A stretch of DNA of 64,000 nucleotides, from positions 20,168-84,167 of the forward strand of contig NZ_NQKY01000013.1 of NCBI RefSeq assembly GCF_002252675.1, written 5' to 3'. A program made the translations under genes and the position numbers. The stretch's first letter is position 1; each line of letters begins with the position of its first letter. Below are positions 34,492 to 47,032 of the stretch, one piece after another. Origin of the DNA: Synechococcus sp. BO 8801 (GTDB lineage Bacteria > Cyanobacteriota > Cyanobacteriia > PCC-6307 > Cyanobiaceae). The notes under the pieces are model-generated. The model made no database searches. It had not been told where the DNA came from and saw only the letters and a list, made by a program, of their open reading frames with translations.

Positions 34492-36327
34492 TTGGCCGGG
34501 TCCGCCACATCACTGGCCAATGTGCAGGCGGCTGTGGCGCTCCTCAACGCGCTGCGCCGGGGCGGCCTGGCCCACGGGGTGCTCTGCCCCGGCAGCCGTT
34601 CGGCCCCCCTGGCGGTGGCGGCCGCCCTGCTGGAGCCCGGGGGCCTGCAACTGCACACCGCCATCGACGAGCGTTCCGCCGCCTTCTTCGCCCTCGGCCT
34701 GGGCAGGGCCAGCGGCCAGCCAGCGGCCGTGATCACGACCTCGGGCAGCGCCGTGGCCAACCTGCTGCCCGCCGCCGTGGAGGCCGACTTCGGCTCGATC
34801 CCCCTGCTGCTGCTCACGGCCGACCGACCGGCGCGGCTCAAGGGCTGCGGCGCCAACCAGAGCGTCAACCAGGAGGTGTTCCTGGTGGGCAGCTGCCGCT
34901 GGCTGGGCGAGGGCGACCCGGAGGGGCTGGCCGCCATGGCCCCCGCGGAACTGGACGCCCTGGCCCGCCAGGCCTTGGCCGCCGCCCGGGGCGATGGGGC
35001 CGGCCGCTGCGCCGGCCCGGTGCACCTCAACCTGCCCTTCGACGAACCCCTGCATGCGGACGGCACGGATCTGACCCGGCTGGCCGCCGCACTGGCCGAA
35101 GCGCTGCCGCCGCCCCCGTCGGCTGGCCCCGCAGCCACCACGACCCCCCCGGCGCCCGCCGTGCCCCAGGCCTCTCCCGACACCGGCCTGGACCCGGACC
35201 GCCCCGGTGTCGTGGTGGCCGGCCCCTGGCGCGGGGCCCCGGCGGCCTGGCCGGCCCACGTGGAAGCCCTGCGGCGCTGGCAGCGGCGCAGCGGCTGGCC
35301 GGTGCTGGCCGATGCCCTCTCGGGCCTGCGGGGCCTGCCGGATCTGGAGACGGTGACGGCCTACGACCTGATCCTCTCGGAGGGCGCCGGCGGCGAGGTG
35401 GCGGCGCCGGCGGGTGCGCTGCAGGTGCTGCGCCTGGGCCCCCTGCCGGCCAGCCGGCGTCTGCAGCGCTGGCTGGCGGCCCAGGGGGGGCCCCAGGTGC
35501 TGGTGAGCGAAGGGGACGGGCGCCGGCTCGATCCCCTCGGGGTGGTGCGGGGTCAGGCGAGCGCCGGGCTGACGGCCTGGGTGGCGGGGCAGACGCCGCC
35601 GACCGGGGCGGGCGATCCATCGGAAGCATCACTGGCGCTGGCGGGCCGCTGGCGGCGGGCGGAGGCGGCGGTGCAGGCCCTGCTGGAGCGCGAGCTGGCC
35701 GGGGAGCAGGGGGAGCCGGCCCTGGCCCGGCGGTTGAGCCGGCTGCTGCCGGCGGGGCTGCCCGTGCTGCTGGCCAACAGCAGTCCGGTGCGGGACTGGG
35801 AGAGCTTCGCCGACCCGGCCGCCCCAGCCCGGCCGATGCATGGTTTCCGGGGGGCCTCCGGCATCGACGGCACCCTCTCGAGCGCCTGCGGCCTGGCCGA
35901 AGCCCTCGGCGCCCTGGTGCTGGTGAGCGGCGATCTGGCCCTGCTGCACGATGCCAACGGCTGGCTGTGGCGCCCGCAGCTGCGGGGGCGGCTCACCATC
36001 GTGCTGATCGACAACGGCGGCGGCGGCATCTTCGAGCAGCTGCCCATCCGCACCCAGCCGGCGGCGGCGATGGATTTCGAGCGCCTGTTCGCCATGCCCC
36101 AGCCGGTGGACCCGCTGGCGCTGGCGGCGGTGCACGGGGTCCCCGGCCGGCGGCTGGAGTGCCTGGATGCCCTGGAGGACGCCCTGGCCTGGGCCCTGGC
36201 CCAGCCTTTGGCCCTGCTGGTGCTGACCACCGACCGACGCCGGGATGCGGCCCTGCGGCAGCGGCTGCGCACAATGGCCGCAGATCTGGCCGACCCCCTG
36301 GCCACCGGGCCGATCCCCTCCCCATGA
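34492..36327 (+). CDS. menD: 2-succinyl-5-enolpyruvyl-6-hydroxy-3-cyclohexene-1-carboxylate synthase
   Basis: MenD is the ThDP-dependent enzyme that commits isochorismate to phylloquinone/menaquinone synthesis. The 611-residue frame has [46 protein letters not shown] (catalytic-type Glu), [29 protein letters not shown] and [12 protein letters not shown] (ThDP/Mg site). The start is uncertain: the TTG at 34492 fits the family length; no ATG in frame is nearby. It overlaps menB by 4 bp. An Ala/Pro-rich linker at about residues 203-236 is longer than usual. Confidence 0.93.
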   Translation: MAGSATSLANVQAAVALLNALRRGGLAHGVLCPGSRSAPLAVAAALLEPGGLQLHTAIDERSAAFFALGLGRASGQPAAVITTSGSAVANLLPAAVEADFGSIPLLLLTADRPARLKGCGANQSVNQEVFLVGSCRWLGEGDPEGLAAMAPAELDALARQALAAARGDGAGRCAGPVHLNLPFDEPLHADGTDLTRLAAALAEALPPPPSAGPAATTTPPAPAVPQASPDTGLDPDRPGVVVAGPWRGAPAAWPAHVEALRRWQRRSGWPVLADALSGLRGLPDLETVTAYDLILSEGAGGEVAAPAGALQVLRLGPLPASRRLQRWLAAQGGPQVLVSEGDGRRLDPLGVVRGQASAGLTAWVAGQTPPTGAGDPSEASLALAGRWRRAEAAVQALLERELAGEQGEPALARRLSRLLPAGLPVLLANSSPVRDWESFADPAAPARPMHGFRGASGIDGTLSSACGLAEALGALVLVSGDLALLHDANGWLWRPQLRGRLTIVLIDNGGGGIFEQLPIRTQPAAAMDFERLFAMPQPVDPLALAAVHGVPGRRLECLDALEDALAWALAQPLALLVLTTDRRRDAALRQRLRTMAADLADPLATGPIPSP

Positions 36328-37178
36328 CCCCCGTTCCCCCCGCCCCGCCGCACTGGACCAGCGCCGGCACCTACAGCGATATCCGCTTCGAGACCAGCGG
36401 CGACGGGATCGCCCGGATCAGCATCAACCGGCCCGAGAAGCGCAACGCCTTCCGCCCCCTCACCGTGCAGGAGCTCTGCGATGCCTTCAACCGGGTGCGG
36501 GACGACCCCTCCATCGGTGTGGTGCTGTTCACCGGCGAGGGGCCGGCCGCCGACGGCGTCTGGGCCTTCTGCGCCGGCGGTGACCAGAGCGTGCGCGGCG
36601 ACGGCGGCTATCTCGACGATTCGGGCCTGCCGCGGCTCAATGTGCTCGATCTGCAGCGGATCATCCGCAGCCTGCCCAAGGTGGTGATCGCCCTGGTGGC
36701 GGGTTACGCCATCGGCGGCGGCCAGGTGCTGCACCTGCTCTGCGACCTGAGCCTGGCGGCCGAGAACGCCGTCTTCGGCCAGACCGGGCCGCGGGTGGGA
36801 AGTTTCGACGGTGGCTTCGGCGCCGGCTACCTGGCCCGGGTGGTGGGCCAGCGCAAGGCCCGGGAGATCTGGTTCCTCTGCCGCCGCTACGACGCCCACG
36901 AGGCCCTGGCCATGGGGCTGGTGAACGCGGTGGTGCCCCTGGAGGAGCTGGAGCGCCAGGGGGTGGCCTGGGCGCGGGAGGTGCTGCAGCACAGCCCCAC
37001 GGCGATCCGCTGCCTGAAGGCCGCCTTCAACGCCGAGACCGACGGGCTGGCGGGCATCCAGGAGCTGGCGGGCCAGGCCACCCACCTCTTCTATCGGACC
37101 AGCGAAGGCCAGGAGGGGCGCAATGCCTTCCTGGAGAAACGGGACCCGGACTTTTCCGAGGCGCCCTGGCTGCCCTGA
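36324..37178 (+). CDS. menB: 1,4-dihydroxy-2-naphthoyl-CoA synthase
   Basis: MenB closes the naphthoquinone ring in phylloquinone synthesis. The 284-residue crotonase-fold protein has [48 protein letters not shown] and [18 protein letters not shown], all MenB hallmarks. Its ATG overlaps the menD stop (ATGA), so menD and menB form an operon. Length is normal. Confidence 0.96.
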   Translation: MTPVPPAPPHWTSAGTYSDIRFETSGDGIARISINRPEKRNAFRPLTVQELCDAFNRVRDDPSIGVVLFTGEGPAADGVWAFCAGGDQSVRGDGGYLDDSGLPRLNVLDLQRIIRSLPKVVIALVAGYAIGGGQVLHLLCDLSLAAENAVFGQTGPRVGSFDGGFGAGYLARVVGQRKAREIWFLCRRYDAHEALAMGLVNAVVPLEELERQGVAWAREVLQHSPTAIRCLKAAFNAETDGLAGIQELAGQATHLFYRTSEGQEGRNAFLEKRDPDFSEAPWLP

Positions 37179-37238
37179 GGGCCCTGGCTGCCCTGATGGG
37201 GCCCCGGTCCATACTGCCTTCCCTGGCAGCGACGACCG

Positions 37239-38207
37239 GTGTCCTCCTATCCGATCCCGGACAACGAAGCCGAACGGCAGGCGGCGCTGGACGACCAGTA
37301 CATCCTCGATACGGAACCCGGGGAGGATTTCAACCGCATCACCCGCCTGGCCAGCCAGATGCTGGGGGTTCCGATCGCCCTGATCTCCCTGGTGGATCGC
37401 CAGCGGCAGTGGTTTCTCTCCCGGGTGGGCCTGGAGCCGAGTGAAACGCCGCGGGAGCTGGCCTTCTGTGCGCACACCATCTGCTCCGATGACGTCATGG
37501 TCGTCAGTGATGCGACCGCCGATGACCGCTTCAGGGACAATCCCCTCGTGACGGGGGACCCCCATATCCGCTTCTATGCGGGCGTCCCGCTGCAGACCCG
37601 CTCCGGCTTCAATGTGGGGACCCTGTGCGTGATCAGCCCCCAACCGAGGCAGCTTGCCGGCACGGAGCAACAGCTGCTGCAGGATCTGGCCGGCATGGTG
37701 ACGCAGTATCTGGAATCGCGGCGCAACAGCTATCTCTGTCCGCTTACGGGGCTCCAGAACCGACGCCCCTTCCAGGAGGCGGGGCAGAGGGAGTGCCAGC
37801 GGGCTCGCCAGAGCGGCGATGCGCTCACCCTGCTGATCTTCGGACTCGATGATTTCCCTGGCTTCTGCGCCCGGTTCGGAGCTCCGCAGGGGGATCGGCT
37901 GCTCCAGGAGATGGCCGCCCGGCTGCTGAACCAGGTGGGGGAGAGCGCCCTTCTGGGCCGGGTGACCGCCGACGAATTCGCCATGCTGCGCCCAGGCCTC
38001 GACGGCCAGGAGGGGGTGGCCCTGGCGGAGCAGATCCGGGCCGCCCTGGCCCTCGATGGCTGGCTGGTGGAGGGCGTCCGCCATCCGCTGGCCATTAGCT
38101 GCGGTGTCGCCTCGCTGGGCGATGACGACAGCGGCTTCAAGGACCTGTTCCGGCGGGCCGAGGCGGCCCTGAGCCAGGCCAGGTTGTCGGGAACGACGCC
38201 GGCCTAG
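37239..38207 (+). CDS. GAF domain protein with degenerate GGDEF domain
   Basis: The 322-residue protein has a GAF domain (about residues 28-160: RITRLASQMLGVPIALISLVD, FYAGVPLQTRSGFNVGTLCV) and a GGDEF-type domain (about 165-315: DPLTG-like CPLTGLQNRRPF near its start). The active-site motif reads RVTADEF where an active diguanylate cyclase has RxGGDEF, so cyclic-di-GMP synthesis is unlikely; it may act as a regulator or binding protein. Start GTG at 37239. It stands at the left edge of the signalling island, convergent with the hybrid kinase genes. Confidence 0.8.
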   Translation: MSSYPIPDNEAERQAALDDQYILDTEPGEDFNRITRLASQMLGVPIALISLVDRQRQWFLSRVGLEPSETPRELAFCAHTICSDDVMVVSDATADDRFRDNPLVTGDPHIRFYAGVPLQTRSGFNVGTLCVISPQPRQLAGTEQQLLQDLAGMVTQYLESRRNSYLCPLTGLQNRRPFQEAGQRECQRARQSGDALTLLIFGLDDFPGFCARFGAPQGDRLLQEMAARLLNQVGESALLGRVTADEFAMLRPGLDGQEGVALAEQIRAALALDGWLVEGVRHPLAISCGVASLGDDDSGFKDLFRRAEAALSQARLSGTTPA

Positions 38208-38222
38208 GGCGGGCCTCCCCGA

Positions 38223-40134
<1,912 letters not shown>

Positions 40135-40148
<14 letters not shown>

Positions 40149-41751
40149 CCCGGCGCCACTCCTGGAAACGATCCAGGGCGGCGCAGAGATCCACGAAACG
40201 CAGGGGCTTGGAGAGGAAGTCGTTCATTCCGGCGGCTTCACACTCCTGGCGATGGGAGCTGAAGGAATAGGCCGTCAAGGCGATGATGTACACATCCGCA
40301 TAACCCTCGCTACGTAGTTGTCGGGCCGCAGAGATGCCATCCAGACGGGGCATCTCCACATCCATGACCAGCAGATCGAAGGGCTCACTTCGGAGGCTCT
40401 GGAGTACGGCGTCGCCGTCACCCACCAGCTGGGCCGACAGGTTCAGCCGGGCCAGCATCAGCTCCAGCACGCGCTGGTTGACGCGGTTGTCGTCGGCCAC
40501 CAGGATCCTCAGCCCAGGATCAAAACCCTGAGGAGAGCCGCTCTGGACAGGCTTCTGCTGGCTCTTCGAGGCCACCGCGAAGGGCAGGCGGACCGAGAAA
40601 CAGCTGCCCTTGCCGAGGCTGGATTCCACCGAGATCTCACCGCCCATCAGTTGGCAGAGCCGGGAACAGATGGCCAGGCCGAGCCCGGCACTCTGGCGGG
40701 TCTGCTCCGGATCGGCGTGCCCGACGAACTCCTCGAAGATGAACGGCAGGGCGGCGGCGGAAATGCCGATGCCGGTGTCGGAGACACGCAACAACAGGCC
40801 GACCGCATCCGCCGCCGTCCGGGTCGCCTCGACGAAAAGCCGGATCTCCCCATGGTTGGTGTATTTGCAGGCATTTCCCAGCAGGTTGAAGAGGATCTGA
40901 CGCAGCTTGAGATCATCACCGATCAACCATTGAGGCACTTCCGTCGACAGGCTGAGCCGCAGATCAAGCTGCCGAATGGAAGCCTGATGCTGAAAAAGGT
41001 TCAGCACGTCATCGAGCAGATGATGGAGATCAAAGGTTCTGGGGTTCAACGCCAGACGACCGGTCTCGATCTGGGAGATATCGAGAATGTCGTTGACCAG
41101 ATTCAACAGATAGTCGCCGCTCTCATGGATGGTCTGGATCATCTCCCTGTGGCGTCCCTCCATCGGGCTGGCCAGCAGCAGGTCGCTCATCCCGATCACG
41201 GCGTTGAGCGGGGTACGGATCTCATGGCTCATCGTGGCCAGAAACCGTGTCTTCGACTGACTGGCCGCGAGGGCTTCATCCCGGGCCTGGCGCAGCTCAA
41301 GGGTTCGCTGGGCCACCTGCTGCTCCAGCTGATCGCGCGCGTCAATCAGCCTGTCCTGGGCCTGGACGATCGCACTCTGATCCCGGAACGTGAAGACAAG
41401 CGAGGGCTTGCTCGGGACGTTGACGGTGGCCCACGACACCTCGATGACCCGCCGGGGTGGGGCGCTGGTGAGCTCCCAGGTGGTGGTGCCCTCGGGAGCC
41501 TGCGTCCAGAAGGGCTGGCAGGCCTGGGGCTCGGCCGTGGCCTGGGGTTGGCTGTCGGGAAGGATCCCGCTCAGGGAGCGGCCCAGGCACTGCAGGCGTG
41601 GGAGACCCACGAAGCGATCGAAGGAGGCATTGGTCCACTCGACGATTCCATCGAGATCGGTGAAGGCGAGAGCTTCTTCGACCGCCCCGAGAGCCGCCTC
41701 CAGCCGGCCGAGGGTGGTGCGCAATTGGGCGACGAGCTCCAGATCGGCCAT
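40135..41751 (-). CDS. PAS hybrid sensor histidine kinase with receiver
   Basis: The 538-residue soluble protein has a PAS domain (about 20-125: FTDLDGIVEWTNASFDRFVG), a coiled coil, a phosphoacceptor domain with His176 in [16 protein letters not shown], a HATPase with NLLGNACKYT, SDTGIGIS and SAGLGLAICSRL, and a receiver with VADDNRVNQRVLELML and LLVMDVEMPRLDG. It lies between a PAS-only protein gene (7 bp upstream) and the membrane kinase (14-bp overlap), so the three are probably one operon. Confidence 0.9.
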
Positions 41752-41758
41752 CCCGGAC

Positions 41759-42124
41759 TCAGCTCAGCGGGCGCAGGGTCGCCGCAAAGACCCAGCCATC
41801 CCCGCGCCGTTCGGCGACGATGAAGTGCTCTGAATTGATGGCGCGCTGGTCCTTGCAGATCGTCATCAACTCCAGGGGATGGTTGAGGATCTGGGATTCA
41901 CCAACGATCTGAAAGCGTGAGAATCCCAGGTGGTGGGCGTCGCGGAAAGAGTCGGGAAGAATCATGGAGAGGGACTGTCCCTCCAGATCCTTCAAGGTCC
42001 ATCCATAGGTGGATTCAAACAGGTCGTTGATCTCCACGATGCACCCGTCACGGTCGGCGGCAACGAAGGGCAGGGACTTCTGGCGGAGCTCTTCAATCGT
42101 GACCATGGCCAGCGCCGCACACAT
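41759..42124 (-). CDS. Single PAS domain protein
   Basis: From the ATG at 42124 the product is 121 residues and consists of one PAS domain: FVAADRDGCIVEINDLFESTYGW, DLEGQSLSMILPDSFRDAHH, and ending RGDGWVFAATLRP. An ATG at 42106 would also keep the whole domain. No output domain is present, so it should act through a partner, probably the PAS hybrid kinase encoded right after it. Whether it binds a cofactor cannot be read from sequence. Confidence 0.75.
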   Translation of the reverse strand: MCAALAMVTIEELRQKSLPFVAADRDGCIVEINDLFESTYGWTLKDLEGQSLSMILPDSFRDAHHLGFSRFQIVGESQILNHPLELMTICKDQRAINSEHFIVAERRGDGWVFAATLRPLS

Positions 42125-42286
42125 CACCGGGTGATTCACAAACCTTAGCGCCGCATCCCGGAAGCCGCTCCGGCTCGATCAGGACCTGGACATGGCCACC
42201 CCCAGGCTGGACAAACCAGGAAGCCAGCCAGCCGCAACTCGCCCCGGGCCGGGCCGTCCGATGGCGGAAGCCCCAATCCTGCGGGA

Positions 42287-42649
42287 ATGGTAAGATCAAC
42301 GAGATTTGAGATTCCATGTGTGGATGATCTCTCCATCCTGAACCCTTCAGGTTTGCTTGATGCCCAGAGTGGCGCCGAACTGCGATCATCCATCGGCTCT
42401 CTTCTGAACGAAAAGACAGGAGACATCCTGATTGACTTTCAGGGCATCGACTTCATGGACAGCAGTGGCTTCGGAGCCCTGGTTTCTGTGCTCAAACGGG
42501 TCAGGGAGCACGGAAAGCAGCTGTATCTGTGCAGTCTCACCAGCCAGGTGCGGATCGTTCTGGAGCTCACCGGCACCGAGAAGGTCTTCACCATCTTCCC
42601 GGATCGGGAGGCCTGCGTCTCGGCCCTGTCACAGAAGCCGATCGCCTGA
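42287..42649 (+). CDS. STAS domain protein (anti-sigma factor antagonist type)
   Basis: A 120-residue single STAS domain, with SGLLDAQSGAELRSSI, then ILIDFQGIDFMDSSGFGALV. The Asp-Ser-Ser-Gly stretch at residues 58-61 holds the serine phosphorylated by RsbW/SpoIIAB-type kinases in partner-switching systems. It is the only plus-strand gene in the island and ends 5 bp from the stop of the PP2C response regulator gene, the natural candidate to dephosphorylate it. A candidate kinase is encoded at 60300-60800. Confidence 0.88.
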   Translation: MVRSTRFEIPCVDDLSILNPSGLLDAQSGAELRSSIGSLLNEKTGDILIDFQGIDFMDSSGFGALVSVLKRVREHGKQLYLCSLTSQVRIVLELTGTEKVFTIFPDREACVSALSQKPIA

Positions 42650-42654
42650 CGTTC

Positions 42655-43827
42655 TCAGGAAAGAATCGCTCGGATCGCCGAATAATCATCGGTGAACGGG
42701 GCGTTGGCCGTGATGTCGTGGATCTGGGAGAGCAGCCGCTCGAGCCCATCGTCGTCCGACAGCAGCCCCCGGCACTGCTCCGCCAGCTGCATGAATTCCT
42801 GCAGGGTTCCCATCACCCCATCGGGCCTCGGGACTTCGTAGAGCCCATCGCTGTAGACGAGCAGACAGCCCCCATCTCCAACCTCCAGACTCTCGTTGGC
42901 ATAGGTGGACTCCTCGAACAGACCCACCGCCATGCCCTGGCCCCTGAGCCACAGGCTGGGAAAAGCGCCAGTGCGGCTCCAGAGCAGGGCAGGGGGGTGA
43001 CCGGCGCTGGCGTAGCGCAGGGTCCTGCTGGAGAGCTGATACACCCCGTACCAGATGGTGAGGTAGCGGCCCTGATGGCGCTCCATCTGGAAACCGCTGT
43101 TGAGGGACTGCAGCACCGCGGCCGGATCCCGCAGATCGACGGGCAGGGAGCGCGAGCGCAGCTGGTTGTGGACGGAAATGGAGGGGAACGCCGCCGCCAG
43201 CCCGTGGCCGGAGGCATCGGCGAGATACAGGACGAAATGATCCGCATCCAGCCAGAAGAAGTCGAAGGAATCCCCACCCAGCTCATGGGAGGGCTCGAAG
43301 CGTGCCTCCACCCTGACGGCACCGGTCATGGCCTCGGGAAACAGGGAGCGCACGTAACTGGCCGCCTCTTCCAGCTCCTGATCGAGCCGGGCCTTCTGCT
43401 GCCGCAGCTCCTCGGCCAGATCCTTGAGGCGCTCGTTGGCCTGGTGCAGGCGGATGCCGGAACGGACCCGCGCCAGCAGCTCCTCGGGGTCCACCGGCTT
43501 GCTGAGGAAGTCATCGGCGCCGCAGTCAAGCCCGAGGACGCGGTCCTCCACCCGGGAACGGGACGTGAGCAGGATGAAATGGGCCGACTGCAGGGAAGGG
43601 TCGGCCTTGCAGGCCCGGCAGACCTCCAGGCCATCCATGCCGTCCATCAGCCAGTCGCAGAGGATCAGCGTGGGCGGACAGAGGCGTGCCTGCTCGAGGG
43701 CGGCTTCGCCGGAGTCCACCATCACGACCCGGTAGCCCTTGGCGCTCAGCCGGGCCTGGAGCAGGCGGGAATGGATGCGATCGTCATCGACGAGCAGGAT
43801 CGTGGTCAGGGCACCGCTGCTGTCCAT
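42655..43827 (-). CDS. Response regulator with PP2C (SpoIIE/RsbU-type) phosphatase output
   Basis: The 390-residue protein starts with a receiver domain (ILLVDDDRIHSRLL, phosphoacceptor Asp58 in LILCDWLMDGMDGLEV, KPVDPEELL), followed by a coiled coil (about 125-155) and a PP2C_SIG phosphatase: SHELGGDSFDFFWLD, LYLADASGHGLAAAF, LLVYSDGLYEV and FTDDYSAI supply the metal-binding aspartates. Such proteins remove phosphate from STAS proteins. Ten bases separate it from the upstream hybrid kinase gene. The start ATG at 43827 lies right before the receiver. Confidence 0.93.
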   Translation of the reverse strand: MDSSGALTTILLVDDDRIHSRLLQARLSAKGYRVVMVDSGEAALEQARLCPPTLILCDWLMDGMDGLEVCRACKADPSLQSAHFILLTSRSRVEDRVLGLDCGADDFLSKPVDPEELLARVRSGIRLHQANERLKDLAEELRQQKARLDQELEEAASYVRSLFPEAMTGAVRVEARFEPSHELGGDSFDFFWLDADHFVLYLADASGHGLAAAFPSISVHNQLRSRSLPVDLRDPAAVLQSLNSGFQMERHQGRYLTIWYGVYQLSSRTLRYASAGHPPALLWSRTGAFPSLWLRGQGMAVGLFEESTYANESLEVGDGGCLLVYSDGLYEVPRPDGVMGTLQEFMQLAEQCRGLLSDDDGLERLLSQIHDITANAPFTDDYSAIRAILS

Positions 43828-43837
43828 CGGGGGAGGA

Positions 43838-46381
43838 TCAGGGGGCCGTGGGGCGTCGCTGCCGCAACGCCTCGGTGACCCGGCCAGCCTCGACGAGCAG
43901 CTGGTCGATTCTGAGCTGGGGCCACGCCTCCGGATCGGAACGCAGGGACTCCTCGACCGCTCCGCACAGGCCGGCCAGGCCCAGCGCGCCAAGGCTGGCA
44001 CTGGGGGAGCGCAGGGAGTGGGCGGCAGCGATCATGGCCGGCGGGTCGTGGTACTGGTGGGCCATCACGACGGCCGACACCAGGCTTGTCGCGTCTTCGA
44101 GATACAGATCGATGAGTTCCTGGAGCAGCGGCTCGGCCCCATCACCGAGTGACTGCTCAAGCTCCCCCCAGGCGCCGGCGTCGATCGGGTCATCCCCGGC
44201 CGCCCCTGGCGGGGCTTCAGGTTGGTCGGGGGGGGTGTAGTGCTCCAAGGCGTAGGTGAGCTGGGCTGGCACGATCGGCTTGGCCAGGAAGTCGTCCATG
44301 CCGGCCTCGAAGCAGGCCTGACGATCCTCCGGACGGCCATGGGCTGTCATCGCGATGATCCAGGGTTGCACAAACGGAGCCGGCAGCCGCCGGATGGCCC
44401 TGGTGGTGGCATAGCCGTCCAGCTCCGGCATCTGCACATCCATGAAGACGACGTCAAAGGGGGTTGCCTGCAGGGCCGCGAGGGCCTCCGGGCCGGAAGC
44501 CACGGCATCGGCCCGGTAACCAAGGCGCTGCAGTAACAGCAGGGCCAGCTGCCGGTTCACGGGGACGTCATCGACGACGAGCAACCGCAGCGGCAGCCGA
44601 TCGGCGAGCCGATGGGGGCCACCTTCCGGGGCGGGTTGGTGGGATGGCGTTGGGGGAACGGACAGCCGCCGCTCCGCTGGGCTCTGCAGTTGCTGCAGCA
44701 GGGCCCGGCGAAGCTGGCCGAGGCGCACGGGCTTGGTGAGCAGCACGGGCGGGGTCACTGGGAGAGACGCCAGCTCCGTGACCTTGCACCGGTCGGCCAG
44801 GACGATCCAGGGACGCATCCGCAGCAGGGGATCCTGCAGGAAGGACGGAGGCGATGGGTCCCCGTCGCAGGCGAGCAGACGCCCATCGATCACCACGGCA
44901 GCATGGCCGGCATCAGCGATCACGGCGGGGGCGACCCGCATGGGGATCTGACAGAGATCGGGAGCGATCACCGACAGGCCCATCCAGCCCAGCTGCTTCT
45001 GGAGAAGGGCACGGAGGGCGGGATTGGCGATCAGCAGCAGAACCGAAGCCGCGTGCGGGGCTGGAATCGGCAGGAGCTCCGGGGTGATGCTCGCTGTGGA
45101 GGTCGGGTCGAGCGTCAACAGCACGGTGAAGGTGAACACACTGCCGACCCCTTCCTCGCTGGCCAGGCCGATCGCTCCCCCCATCAACTCGCACAGACGG
45201 CGGGTGATCGCCAGCCCAAGGCCCGTGCCGCCGTAGCGCCGGGCCGTGGAGGGATCGGCCTGGCGAAAGGGTTCGAACAACTGGGGAATAAGGTCGGGCG
45301 ACACGCCGATGCCGGTGTCACGGATCTGACAGGTGAACAGGCAGGGAGTTGGCTCGCCGGCCACAGCCGCCTGGGGCTCCGCCGTCAGGGTGACGACGAT
45401 CTCACCCTGGGAGGTGAATTTGACGGCATTGCTCAGGAGATTCCAGAGGATCTGGCGGAGGCGGGTGAGATCACCGATGACGGCCGTGGGCAAGCTGGGG
45501 TCGATGTCCAGGATCAGTTCCACCTCCCTGTCCTGCAGACGCGACACACTCAGGTCCAGGGCCTCTTCGATGCAGATGCGCAGGTCGAAGCGCTGCTCAT
45601 CCAGCTGCATGGCACCGGATTCGATCTTCGAGAAATCAAGGATGTCGTTGATGATCGTGAGCAGGGAATCGGTGCTGCTGTTGATGATCTCGACATATTC
45701 CCGATCCACGGCGTCAAGCTGCGAGTCCTGAAGCAGCCCTGCCATGCCGATGATGGCGTTCATCGGCGTTCTGATCTCATGGCTCATCGTGGCCAGGAAC
45801 GTGTCCTTGGCGGCATTGGCGGCTTCAGCGGCCTGCCGGGCGGCTTCCAGCTCCGTATTGAGGGCTGAGAGGCGCTGTGTTGACTCCCGCAACTCCGCCC
45901 GCTGCGTCGTCAGAATGTCGTTGAGCTGCTGGCTTTCCGTGAGCGCCACATTCCTGGCCTGGAGCAGGAACAGGAAGTCAACCAGGGAATCATGCAGGGG
46001 AAAATCATTGATCTTCAGCCCGAGGGACTTCAAGTCCTCCAGTTGCAGCAAGCAGGGGGTACCGACGAACAGCAGCTGCTCCGTCTGATCAAGACAACAG
46101 ATCTGGCCCTTCAGCTGCAACGGAATCCGGTCGGACTTGAGGATCACATGCCGATCGGTACACTCACTCAGACTGGGGAAATCCATCGGCACATCCGGCC
46201 TCATCAGCTGGAAGTGATCGTCGAGGGACTGCCCCAACAGATCCGGTTCAGGAAGGATGCGACGAAGGACGGAGCCAGCCGAACGGATGGTCAGGGCACG
46301 GTCAACGACGAGATGAAAGGGGAACAGGGGATCAAACAGATGGTCTGGCAACGGCACGGACGTCACCATCAGAAACGACAC
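43838..46381 (-). CDS. HNOBA-domain hybrid histidine kinase with two receivers and HPt
   Basis: The 847-residue protein begins with an HNOBA (H-NOX-associated) domain (about 15-140: [17 protein letters not shown], and [20 protein letters not shown]), then a coiled coil (about 140-190), a phosphoacceptor domain with His201 in [19 protein letters not shown], a HATPase with [10 protein letters not shown] and [12 protein letters not shown], a degenerate receiver (about 465-575), an intact receiver ([23 protein letters not shown]) and a C-terminal HPt domain with the His in [15 protein letters not shown]. It has no transmembrane helix. H-NOX proteins inhibit such kinases when NO binds; the H-NOX gene is 4 bp upstream. 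Confidence 0.93.
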   Translation of the reverse strand: MSFLMVTSVPLPDHLFDPLFPFHLVVDRALTIRSAGSVLRRILPEPDLLGQSLDDHFQLMRPDVPMDFPSLSECTDRHVILKSDRIPLQLKGQICCLDQTEQLLFVGTPCLLQLEDLKSLGLKINDFPLHDSLVDFLFLLQARNVALTESQQLNDILTTQRAELRESTQRLSALNTELEAARQAAEAANAAKDTFLATMSHEIRTPMNAIIGMAGLLQDSQLDAVDREYVEIINSSTDSLLTIINDILDFSKIESGAMQLDEQRFDLRICIEEALDLSVSRLQDREVELILDIDPSLPTAVIGDLTRLRQILWNLLSNAVKFTSQGEIVVTLTAEPQAAVAGEPTPCLFTCQIRDTGIGVSPDLIPQLFEPFRQADPSTARRYGGTGLGLAITRRLCELMGGAIGLASEEGVGSVFTFTVLLTLDPTSTASITPELLPIPAPHAASVLLLIANPALRALLQKQLGWMGLSVIAPDLCQIPMRVAPAVIADAGHAAVVIDGRLLACDGDPSPPSFLQDPLLRMRPWIVLADRCKVTELASLPVTPPVLLTKPVRLGQLRRALLQQLQSPAERRLSVPPTPSHQPAPEGGPHRLADRLPLRLLVVDDVPVNRQLALLLLQRLGYRADAVASGPEALAALQATPFDVVFMDVQMPELDGYATTRAIRRLPAPFVQPWIIAMTAHGRPEDRQACFEAGMDDFLAKPIVPAQLTYALEHYTPPDQPEAPPGAAGDDPIDAGAWGELEQSLGDGAEPLLQELIDLYLEDATSLVSAVVMAHQYHDPPAMIAAAHSLRSPSASLGALGLAGLCGAVEESLRSDPEAWPQLRIDQLLVEAGRVTEALRQRRPTAP

Positions 46382-46385
46382 GTCG

Positions 46386-46979
46386 TCATTCGTGCCTCAT
46401 GCCGCCTTCGGGAAGCACAGGGTCTGTTGGCGAAGCAAGGCGAACCTGGAAGAGGTCTGTGGCATCACCCTGGTCACGGGAGGCGATCTGGTCGACCGCC
46501 AGAGGTGTGCGGAAACGCTTGCCGAGGCCATGCAGCAGGCCAGTCACCATGGGGGCCAGGCCTCTCCGCTTGGAGCGGTACTCCAGTTGCATGGATGCGT
46601 CGGCGTGGTGCTCGCAACGGAAGGAGGGCGGTTGCAGCTCAGGGAAGGCCAGGGCGGCCCGGGCGTGGAGATTGTCGAGGTGATCCAGGAATTCCGGCAG
46701 GGTTTCACCCGTGCTCTCTAGAAGCTGCTCATAACCTTCCGTGGCGGTGTAGGTGATCCAGTACTCACCAAATGCCTGCATGATCTGATCACCCGAGAGG
46801 CCAAGTTCCTCGGTGGCCGCCGCCACCAGTCGATGGGTCACGTCGTCGGGATAGGCCTGGTAGGTGGAGAAGAAATCCAGATCCAGGAGATCAGCCGGCT
46901 CCTTGATGCGCTGCCAGGTGTCCTCCCCATGGTGGGTGGTGACCATCTGCTGGATGGCCCGGTTGACCAGCCCGTACAT
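46386..46979 (-). CDS. H-NOX heme sensor protein (nitric oxide binding type)
   Basis: The 197-residue protein is a stand-alone H-NOX domain. It has [10 protein letters not shown] at the start, [28 protein letters not shown], His105 in [10 protein letters not shown] (proximal heme ligand), LQPPSF, and the heme propionate motif YxSxR at Tyr134/Ser136/Arg138. Trp74 and Met144 match pocket residues known from the Nostoc H-NOX, which suggests NO rather than O2 binding. The last 20 residues extend past the domain. The gene starts the H-NOX, kinase, phosphatase row, 53 bp after the pyruvyltransferase gene on the same strand. Confidence 0.95.
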   Translation of the reverse strand: MYGLVNRAIQQMVTTHHGEDTWQRIKEPADLLDLDFFSTYQAYPDDVTHRLVAAATEELGLSGDQIMQAFGEYWITYTATEGYEQLLESTGETLPEFLDHLDNLHARAALAFPELQPPSFRCEHHADASMQLEYRSKRRGLAPMVTGLLHGLGKRFRTPLAVDQIASRDQGDATDLFQVRLASPTDPVLPEGGMRHE

Positions 46980-47032
46980 CGTTGAACAGCCAGATGAAGT
47001 GAATCTAGCCCGGTGGGGCTGGCGGTATCCCT

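Noticed and set aside
46386..46979. Oxygen-sensing role for the H-NOX protein
   Set aside because: The pocket residues that could be placed (Trp74, Met144) match a known NO-type cyanobacterial H-NOX and no distal tyrosine was visible in the corresponding helix. This is a sequence-based judgement only.
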